Part shown: positions 27,538-34,078 of the stretch, in pieces
How the letters are laid out: the number at the start of each line of letters is the position of its first letter
Position numbering within the stretch: the stretch's first letter is position 1
Origin: Chthoniobacteraceae bacterium
GTDB lineage: Bacteria; Verrucomicrobiota; Verrucomicrobiia; Chthoniobacterales; Chthoniobacteraceae
DNA: 64,000 nt
Reading direction: 5' to 3'
NCBI GenBank assembly: GCA_947449735.1
Contig: CANFTB010000002.1
Coordinates: 62,001-126,000 of the forward strand
The notes under the pieces: model-generated
Told to the model about the DNA's origin: nothing
The model's input: the letters and a program-made list of their open reading frames with translations, nothing else
The model's database searches: none
Made by a program: the position numbers and the translations under genes

Positions 27538-28257
27538 ATGTCCAATCCCCTCCCATCATCCACACGAGAAAACACGGCTCAATCCTGGAGCCGCGGTTCC
27601 GGATGGATGGCGCTGGGTGGGGCGGCGGCCGGCCTACTTTTAATTTGGGCTGCCTTCAGGGCGGATGCCGGCGTGGTGGAATTGGTGCGGCTGCGCGCAT
27701 CCGGTTGGAGCCGCTGGCTGGCGGGCAGGGTGAGCTACTGGGGAGACTGGTACGGTGTGGTCGCTCTGGGGGTGTTGATCTGGCTGGCGGGCAAGCGCCC
27801 TGGATGGGCTGCCTTGCAGAAGCTGGTTTTAGTCATGGGCCTTTGCGCCGCAGTTAGCGGAATCTCCGCGAATGTGATCCGCTCGGTGAGCGGCCGGGCC
27901 CGTCCTTTCACAGAAGCCGCCCCCGGATGGTACGGACCGGGGCCGGGGCTCAGGGTGTGGAGCCGCGGCGCAAGGGACTTTCAGTCCTTTCCCTCCGCCC
28001 ATACCTCTGTGGTGGCTGGCTTTTTCGCCCCCCTGGCGTTGGTTGCCCTCAGGAATCGCCGGCGTTGGGTGCGTTTTTTCGGCGTGTTGGCGGCGGTGGG
28101 GGGAACGGGGTTGATGGCCTGGGCGCGCGTCTGGGCCGGGGCGCACCACCTCTCCGACGTGGTGGCGGCGAGCTTGCTGGGGCTTTTGACCGGAATGATT
28201 TTATTGAGAAAAGACGGCCGTTTGCGCGGCTTTGCCTTTTTTCCCGAGCCTCGTTAG
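27538..28257 (+). CDS. PAP2-superfamily membrane phosphatase
   Basis: 239 residues with five or six membrane helices. The tripartite phosphatase signature is present: RSVSGRARP (Arg replaces the usual Lys of KX6RP), FPSAHTS (PSxH) and RVWAGAHHLSD (RX5HX3D). Substrates in the family include undecaprenyl pyrophosphate, phosphatidate and lipid A phosphates. It is divergent from the glycosyltransferase and followed 29 bp later by the AsmA/TamB-like gene. Confidence 0.9.
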   Translation: MSNPLPSSTRENTAQSWSRGSGWMALGGAAAGLLLIWAAFRADAGVVELVRLRASGWSRWLAGRVSYWGDWYGVVALGVLIWLAGKRPGWAALQKLVLVMGLCAAVSGISANVIRSVSGRARPFTEAAPGWYGPGPGLRVWSRGARDFQSFPSAHTSVVAGFFAPLALVALRNRRRWVRFFGVLAAVGGTGLMAWARVWAGAHHLSDVVAASLLGLLTGMILLRKDGRLRGFAFFPEPR

Positions 28258-28286
28258 AGTAGTCTGGCCAGCCTTCCTCCACCCTC

Positions 28287-31199
28287 GTGTCTGCATCGGC
28301 TTCAGATCATTCATCCTCCCTTCCGGCCGTCCCCTTGCGCAGGCGCCGGCCGGTGAGAAACTTTTTGCTCCTGACCTTGCTGGGGCTTTTGCTGCTGTGC
28401 ATTCCCCAGGTGTTCCGCGGGGCGCTGTGGTTATTGATTCACGAGGAGGCGTGGCGGCAGGGGGGGACGGTGCGCATCGGGGAGGTGGAAGGCAGCCTGT
28501 GGGAGCCGGTGGTATTGAAGCGGTTTCAGCTTTCGATTCCCTGCGCGGACGGCGGCCGATTGGAATGGGGCTGGGAGCGTGCGAGCCTGGAGTGCTCGTG
28601 GCCGGCCTTGTGGGAGTACAAAGGAAACCGACGTTTTTTTGAAAAGTTCAAAATGCAGGAGGGCAGGCTGGCATGGGAAATGGGGGGTGCGAAGCGACGC
28701 AGTACTGCCGGCAGGTTTGATTTAAGACCGTTCATTTGGGGCGAACCCTTGAGCGTGCCGCTTCCCGCAAAGCTCGAGCTGGAATGGAAGAGCGCGTTGG
28801 TGCGTTCTCCCCAGATGGCCCTCTCGGCGGAGGCAGTCGCTGTTTCGCTCAGCGAACTGGAGCCTGGCGAATGGAACGCCGCTCGGCTGGAGGTCAATGT
28901 GAAGGGGTGGTCGAAAAACTTTCGGGACGTCCGGGGAAAGACGAGCCTTCAGGGTGGACGCGTCCAGTTTGGTGAAGCGCAGCTCATGGAGGGCCTGAAG
29001 ATTGTGAGCCTCTCGGCGGTTCTCTCCGAAGTGGCTGCGGGGCGAATGGATGTGGAGCTTCAAGTGGAGGCGTTCGGCGGAGAATTGCGCGTGCAAACCC
29101 AGTCCAACACGGGATCCGAGGAGACTCCCTTCGAGGCGAGCGGCACCTTTTCCAAGCTTGGGGTGGCGCCGCTGGCCGCATTTTTGAACGTCACCGAGGC
29201 CGCGGGAGGAACGCTGGAGGCGGGCCAGTTTACGTTTCGAGGCAATACTTCGCGGCCCGAGCTGGGCACGGCGAGCCTTCGGGTGGAAGCGAAAAACTTT
29301 CAATGGGAGTCCCGCCAGTGGGATTCCCTGGTGCTGGGCGCCCTCTTGATGGACCAGCGCATCAAGATGCCCGAATTCGCCCTGCGCCAGGGGCACAACC
29401 AGCTTGTCTTAAACGGGGACATGCAGTGGCCGGGGGGCGACAGCCCCTGGTGGAAGTCGGATTTCGGAGTCAACATCACCGCCCGCGTTGATAACCTGAC
29501 GGAGCTTTCCGCGCTTCTCCTTCCGGAGTTCAAGTACGCAGCCGGAGCCCTCACGGTGGACGGCGCAGTCCGCAGCCAGGCAGGCGTGCTCGGGGGGGCG
29601 CTCATCGTTTCTGGTGCGAACCTCACCTGGCGCAACGCTCCCATCGAGGAGTTGCACGCGGCGGTGAAACTTCAGGGCACGGAAATCCACGTGTTGAACG
29701 TGGAACTTGCCCAGGGGATGGATTTGCTGCGGGGCAAGGGAAGCCTGAAGGTGGGGGAAAACTGGTCTTATCAGGGGGATTTGCACGGGAACGTCAGGGA
29801 CCTCGGAAAGTACGCAGCGCTTTTCCAGCCGCCGATCGCCTCCGAACCCTATGCGGGCGGCGCCGACATTGAATGGAGCGGCAAGGGAAGCGCCGCGGGC
29901 CACGAGGGACGCGGGCAGGCGCGGTTCCGGCATTTGCGCCCCATGCGCGAGCATCCGGCGTGGCCGCAGCCCATGACGGGGAGTTTTTCAGGGACATACA
30001 GCAAGGCCGGGGTGGAGTTGGACGCGCTGACCGTCGGGGACGACGCGGTTCAGGTGCAGACGGCTGTCTCTTTTGGTTCTTCTGGCGTCGGATTGAAGGG
30101 GCTCAAGGTGGTCCAGGGGCAGGCCACGGCGCTGGAGGGGGAGATGCTTTTCCCCATGGAGATTTGGAATGCGTGGCCGCAGGTGGACTGGTCCTCCTTC
30201 CTCAAGAGCAGTGCGCCCGTGGATGCCCGGCTTGTCGCCAAAGGTTTGAACCTTGAATTGCTCGGCCGCTTGCCCGGAATGCCCAGGGCGCTTGCAGGTA
30301 GCCTGGACGGCCAGTGGGAAATGAAGGGACCGCTGAAGGCGCTCGCCGGCAAGGGTCATTTGAAGCTGCAGCAAGGGAGCTGGGCGCTTGGAGGAGGGCG
30401 CATTTCCGGAGTGGATACCGAAATCGCCTGGGAAGGGCCCGTGGTGAAGGTGCCGAAGCTGGCGTGGCAGTCAGCTTCCGGCAGGTACGAGGGGAACGCA
30501 TCACTCACTTGGAATGGCGAGGGCGGGCCGAAGTTACAGCTGACCATGGCTTGTGAAAACGCCCGGTGGGAGGCTCCCATGGGGCTCCGTTTTCCGGTCG
30601 CCTCGTTCACAGAAGCCTCCCAGCCTCCCCTGGCCTCGGTTGTGGTGAACGGCCGTGCCCTTTGGAAGGCGTCCGGACCCTTGGATGCCCCGCTGCTAAC
30701 TGGAGAAGTGGTCCTGCAGTCGGTTGATTTCGGGGGTGTGCCCGATTTGCGCCTGCTGTGGCGGGGGGTGGATCCGGGTCAGTTCACGCTGCGGGGCACG
30801 GAAAATCGCTTCATCAAGGACTGGAAAATGCAGCTACAGGTGAAGAGCAGCGAGGGCGCGGCTGTGGTCGGCACAACCGGTGCGGCTCGCGTGGAATTGG
30901 CCGCCGCCGGCACCGCGGCAAAACCCGAGTGGAAGGGCGAAGCCCGTCTGGTGTTGCGGGGGGCCATTGCGGGCAGCGTTTTGGAGGTCGAGCCCCTCGT
31001 TTTTAAGTTTACACCCGGAAAGTCGCTCCCTGAGATCGAGGCGATCGCCAACGGCCGTGCCGGGGGTGTCGCCTTTCAGGCCAGTGTCGTGGGGCCGTTA
31101 CAAAAAACGAAGCGCGAGTACAAGGGGAGCGCTCCGCTCAGCCCCGAAATCGTCCGGGGTGTGTTTGAAGACGGCAAGCCGTGGCCGGTTGCCAGGTGA
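28287..31199 (+). CDS. AsmA/TamB-like inner-membrane protein
   Basis: 970 residues, GTG start. One N-terminal membrane anchor (NFLLLTLLGLLLLCIPQVF) precedes a long beta-rich periplasmic region with the TamB-type opening GTVRIGEVEGSLWEPVVLKRFQL and later repeating WxG/LxGxGxLxL strands. Such repeating beta-groove proteins bridge the inner and outer membranes and help move phospholipids or insert barrels. It is shorter than typical TamB (about 1,250 residues) and no conserved DUF490 end was recognised. The stop lies 32 bp before the left repeat of the accessory island, so 3' truncation by that insertion is possible but not shown. Confidence 0.72.
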   Translation: MSASASDHSSSLPAVPLRRRRPVRNFLLLTLLGLLLLCIPQVFRGALWLLIHEEAWRQGGTVRIGEVEGSLWEPVVLKRFQLSIPCADGGRLEWGWERASLECSWPALWEYKGNRRFFEKFKMQEGRLAWEMGGAKRRSTAGRFDLRPFIWGEPLSVPLPAKLELEWKSALVRSPQMALSAEAVAVSLSELEPGEWNAARLEVNVKGWSKNFRDVRGKTSLQGGRVQFGEAQLMEGLKIVSLSAVLSEVAAGRMDVELQVEAFGGELRVQTQSNTGSEETPFEASGTFSKLGVAPLAAFLNVTEAAGGTLEAGQFTFRGNTSRPELGTASLRVEAKNFQWESRQWDSLVLGALLMDQRIKMPEFALRQGHNQLVLNGDMQWPGGDSPWWKSDFGVNITARVDNLTELSALLLPEFKYAAGALTVDGAVRSQAGVLGGALIVSGANLTWRNAPIEELHAAVKLQGTEIHVLNVELAQGMDLLRGKGSLKVGENWSYQGDLHGNVRDLGKYAALFQPPIASEPYAGGADIEWSGKGSAAGHEGRGQARFRHLRPMREHPAWPQPMTGSFSGTYSKAGVELDALTVGDDAVQVQTAVSFGSSGVGLKGLKVVQGQATALEGEMLFPMEIWNAWPQVDWSSFLKSSAPVDARLVAKGLNLELLGRLPGMPRALAGSLDGQWEMKGPLKALAGKGHLKLQQGSWALGGGRISGVDTEIAWEGPVVKVPKLAWQSASGRYEGNASLTWNGEGGPKLQLTMACENARWEAPMGLRFPVASFTEASQPPLASVVVNGRALWKASGPLDAPLLTGEVVLQSVDFGGVPDLRLLWRGVDPGQFTLRGTENRFIKDWKMQLQVKSSEGAAVVGTTGAARVELAAAGTAAKPEWKGEARLVLRGAIAGSVLEVEPLVFKFTPGKSLPEIEAIANGRAGGVAFQASVVGPLQKTKREYKGSAPLSPEIVRGVFEDGKPWPVAR

Positions 31200-31230
31200 T
31201 AGGATTTTCCTTTTATTGATAGGGGTTTCC

Positions 31231-31285
31231 TTTTCGCCCCGTTCCCGCAGCACGCACGCGCGGCATCGTCGCGAGGGGCGCTAAA
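31231..31285 (+). repeat. Island repeat, left copy
   Basis: 55 bp, ungapped match to 40431-40485 (46 of 55 positions by my count). Identity ends at CTAAA, exactly where the integrase-like reading frame begins. Confidence 0.75.
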
Positions 31286-31628
31286 ATTCTATCTCGGCAC
31301 CAGCCTCACCCCGGGCACCCTCAACACCGAGCGCAAACATCTGGTCACCTTTCTCAATTTCGCCCTCAAACGGGGTTGGATCGAAAAGAACCACGCCCTC
31401 AATATCGGCCTACGCATCGAGCGGTGCGAGGTCCACATCCTCTCGCCCAAACAGGTCGCCCGGGTTCTCCTCGCCTGTGATGTCCTCCAGAAACCCGCCC
31501 GCAGCTCGATGCGCGCCCACATCGCACTCTGCGCGTTTGGCGGGATCCGGCCCGAGGAACTCCACCGCCTCAACAGGCGTGACATCGACCTCGAACATAA
31601 CACCATCTATCTCAGCAAAAGCTTCTGG
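31284..31628 (+). pseudogene. Tyrosine recombinase / phage integrase remnant
   Basis: An in-frame stretch of ~115 codons matches the middle of a tyrosine integrase: the end of the core-binding domain (LVTFLNFALKRGWIEKNHA) and the start of the catalytic domain with the first catalytic Arg in AFGGIRPEELHRLNRRDIDLE and the following TIYL strand. The N-terminal part is missing at the left repeat, and the remaining catalytic residues (K, H-x-x-R, H, Tyr) are absent because similarity ends near 31628. It is therefore inactive. Confidence 0.8.
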
Positions 31629-31936
31629 GCGGTCCTAGCCCTGCTCAGCGGGGCGTCGATGGCACCCGAGCGAATCGCGAGCGACACCGACTGCTTGCAG
31701 GCGTTGTGCAGTTGGGCGTCCGATCGCAGGGGGGCGAGTTCGGGTTGCAGCTCAATGGCGAGGCGACTCACAGCACTTTGGCAAAAGCGGGATCCCACTG
31801 GGAGGCATCCGTCATCTGCAAGATGTACCGCAACCGCAGCGGGGGCGTTTTATTGGTGAGCAGACTCGGGAGACTCCGTTGCGTGCAGAGACTGCGCTTG
31901 TTGCCAGTAGCAGCCCCCCGGTGGTATCCTAATGCC
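31629..31936. other. Decayed sequence between integrase remnant and vapB
   Basis: About 300 bases. The integrase frame stays open but no longer resembles an integrase, and another frame (31706 onward) runs into vapB. Nothing recognisable; probably junk joined by deletion. Confidence 0.4.
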
Positions 31937-32173
31937 ATGACCGTCACGCTTGCTCAAATTCATGAGGATCCGGCGATTCTGGATCGGGCGATTGCCAGCC
32001 AAGAGACGCTCGAAATCCTGTCCTGCGGCGAGGTCGCTGCCACATTGATGCCCCGGCGTACAAGCGCCATGGAGCAGGCGAGACAGGAAATGGCCCGGAG
32101 GTTTGCTGCACCGGACTGGAATTTCGCAGTGGGAACCCCGCTCACCCGCGAGGAGCGTAATGCGCGTTCCTGA
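31937..32173 (+). CDS. VapB-like antitoxin
   Basis: 78 residues from the ATG at 31937; the longer frame from 31706 is spurious. Starts MTVTLAQIHEDPAILDRAIA, then a helical Met/Arg/Ala-rich part and a C-terminal tail ending in Arg/Glu, as in antitoxins whose tail wraps the toxin. The DNA-binding class is not clear. It overlaps the PIN-domain gene by 14 bp, the normal antitoxin-toxin arrangement. Confidence 0.7.
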   Translation: MTVTLAQIHEDPAILDRAIASQETLEILSCGEVAATLMPRRTSAMEQARQEMARRFAAPDWNFAVGTPLTREERNARS

Positions 32174-32585
32174 TTGCTTCATAGATACCAACATTCTGCT
32201 CTACGCCGTCAGCACCGTCCCAGCTGAAGCGGCCAAGACAGAAGTCGCTCGGAGTCTGATTCAAAACACTCACTGGGGTTGGTCGGCTCAGGTCGCTGCC
32301 GAGTTCATCCGTGCCGCTTCGTCCAAAAGGAACAGCACGATGAGTCGCGCGGCGGCCGCCAAGTGGGTGGAACTCTGGATGGCCTATCCAATGGTGCCGG
32401 TTGACGGGACTATGGTTCTTGAAGCAGTGGCACTTGGGGATCGTTTCCAAGTCTCCCATTTTGATTCTCAGATTTTGGTCGCTGCGAAACGACTGGGCTG
32501 TGAGGTTGTCTACTCTGAGGACCTTGGCCACGGGCAGAAGTACGGCGAAGTACGGGTACGCAACCCGTTTTTATCACCACCGTAG
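32160..32585 (+). CDS. VapC-like PIN-domain toxin
   Basis: 141 residues from the ATG at 32160, preceded by GAGGAG. PIN-domain acidic residues are visible: Asp in CFIDTNILLYA, Glu in VAAEFIRAA, Asp in HFDSQILVAA and Asp in YSEDLGHGQ. Family members are Mg-dependent ribonucleases that cut tRNA or rRNA when freed from the antitoxin. Together with the upstream gene it forms a complete VapBC module that may stabilise the island. Confidence 0.87.
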   Translation: MRVPDCFIDTNILLYAVSTVPAEAAKTEVARSLIQNTHWGWSAQVAAEFIRAASSKRNSTMSRAAAAKWVELWMAYPMVPVDGTMVLEAVALGDRFQVSHFDSQILVAAKRLGCEVVYSEDLGHGQKYGEVRVRNPFLSPP

Positions 32586-32726
32586 CGCTCTCTAACTGTG
32601 AGCTGCGGCGTGGATCCGCAAACGCCCTCACAACACCCGCCCGCTACGCAGCTGCGCGAAGTCCTCCGAGACAGCCAACTGGCTCTGAAACGCGTCAGCG
32701 CCCCACATCCCGAGAAAGCGCGCCCG

Positions 32727-32768
32727 GTTTCCGCAGCTCGCGCGCGCGCGAACGTCGCGGGGCGCGCT
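32727..32768 (+). repeat. Island repeat, internal partial copy
   Basis: 42 bp matching the right repeat at about 36 of 42 positions without gaps, including the shared GTTTCCGCAG start and the GCGGGGCGCGCT end. Confidence 0.65.
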
Positions 32769-32854
32769 CAGTCAAAGCCAGTACGCTTCCACGTCTGCAC
32801 CGCCCTCCGTCTCCACACCATCGTCCGTCTGCCGCCGCACCCCGCGCCTCAGTG

Positions 32855-33270
32855 TGCCGCGTTCCGTTGTCCGTCACCGCCGAGGAGCAACGGGTGAAGG
32901 ACGAGTCAGCGGTCCAGCGTGTGCAACAGCTGGGGGCGGTCCGGAAGGAATGGGGCGGCGAGTTTGACGAGAACCTGCGCCTGGGCAAACGCGCGGTGCG
33001 CGAGTTGGACTGGAAAGCAGCGTCGAAAAGCTTGAGGCGGCGCTTGGTTCGGGCGAACTGCTGAAGCTCACGGCGAAGATGGGGCGCGGCTTGAAGGAGG
33101 ACGCTTTTGCGGGAGGCACTGCGGCGCGGAGTTTTGGAAAGAGCAAGGACGAGGCTGCGGAGGAGATTGCGGCCCTTTCGCAGGACGAAGCATTTGTGCA
33201 GAGGTATTTGAGCAAGGAAGTGCAGGCAGTGAGACAGTTTACCGAGCTGCACCGGATTGCGTTTGAGTAG
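32855..33270 (+). pseudogene. Frameshifted phage-like gene remnant, copy 1
   Basis: Two overlapping frames give one continuous protein-like sequence: RKEWGGEFDENLRLGKRAVREL in the first, then LEAALGSGELLKLTAKMGRGLKEDAF and a C-terminal AEEIAALSQDEAFVQRYLS...FTELHRIAFE in the second, joined by a frameshift near 33008. The pattern (EWG..FDENL, GLKEDAF.GG, HRIAF) resembles small helical proteins encoded in prophage structural regions; this attribution is from memory and tentative. Its last 170 bp recur at 36717. Confidence 0.6.
33101..33270 (+). repeat. 170-bp duplicated segment, copy 1
   Basis: Ungapped match of roughly 150 of 170 positions to 36717-36886. It encodes the C-terminal ~55 residues of the phage-like remnant; the stop codon differs (TAG versus TGA). 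Confidence 0.9.
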
Positions 33271-33337
33271 AACAGCGGCCTTGTGACCGCAGGGGTCCGA
33301 TGTTGCGCCCAGGTCCTCCTCGGAGTACGTTCCTGCC

Positions 33338-33559
33338 ATGGAGTACCGAGGGATTATTACCATCGAGCCGGACAAGCGGAGTGGAAAGCCTTGCGTTCGC
33401 GGACTTCGAATCACGGTCCAGGACGTTTTAGAGTATCTCGCGGGCGGGATGACTCCTGATGAAATCGTCGTGGATTTTCCTGAATTGACCCTTTCAGACA
33501 TCAGGGCGTGCCTGGCGTTTGCGGCCGATCGTGAGCGAAAGCTTTTTGTCGCCGCGTGA
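33338..33559 (+). CDS. DUF433-family antitoxin
   Basis: 73 residues. The DUF433 pattern is complete: GKPCVRGLRITVQDVLEYLAGGMTPDEIVVDFPELTLSDIRACLAFAADRE, a helix-turn-helix-like fold. Known partners are DUF5615 PIN-like proteins, and one follows directly with a 4-bp overlap. It probably autoregulates the pair. Confidence 0.9.
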   Translation: MEYRGIITIEPDKRSGKPCVRGLRITVQDVLEYLAGGMTPDEIVVDFPELTLSDIRACLAFAADRERKLFVAA

Positions 33560-33889
33560 AACTCCTTCTCGACGAAAATCTATCCGTTAGAATTTTGGGG
33601 GATATCATGGATTTGTATCCCGGATCCTCGCACGTGAGCCTGCTCGGTCTGACACGGACAGATGACTCCATCATTTGGAACCGGGCACGCGCCGAACATT
33701 TTTGCATCGTCTCAAAAGACTCGGATTTTCATCAACGGAGCCTTCTATTCGGCGCGCCTCCAAAAATTGGTTTTTCTCAGAGTCGGTAACTGCACAACTG
33801 CAAAGATCCTTTCCGTGCTGCGAGACAATCATCATGCGATCAGCAGGTTTCAGGAAGACCAAGACGCCAGCCTGTTGATCCTCGGATAG
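33556..33889 (+). pseudogene. DUF5615 PIN-like toxin, frameshifted
   Basis: The first frame gives MKLLLDENLSVRILGDI...VSKDSDFHQRSLLFGAPPK and then runs to a stop at 33789. The expected family continuation (FLRVGNCTTAKILSVLRDNHHAISRF...SLLIL) lies in the next frame to 33889. One extra base in the GGTTTTT run near 33767 explains both. The N-terminal Asp of LLLDENL and the KDSDF motif are kept. Either the toxin is inactivated, or there is a sequencing error or slippage at the homopolymer. Confidence 0.8.
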
Positions 33890-33978
33890 ACTGCACTCTG
33901 CCAAGCATCCCAGATTGCGGCTGGTCCTCTGACACGGAGAAACAGCTTTTGTGACGTTGTGACCAAGAGGTGCCCCTC

Positions 33979-33991
33979 GTACTGAGTTGCC
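33979..33991 (+). promoter_or_regulatory. Shared upstream motif of kinase 1
   Basis: The 13-mer GTACTGAGTTGCC lies 100 bp before the kinase 1 start and recurs 106 bp before kinase 2. With the conserved GCGGGTTTCAGC block next to each start, it marks a shared leader or promoter. Function inferred. Confidence 0.4.
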
Positions 33992-34078
33992 GAGACAACA
34001 ACTTCGTCAGGATACTGAGATGTGCCGTCTCGGGTTGACGTCATTAGGTGGCGGGTTTCAGCGTGCTTGCTCAGGTTG

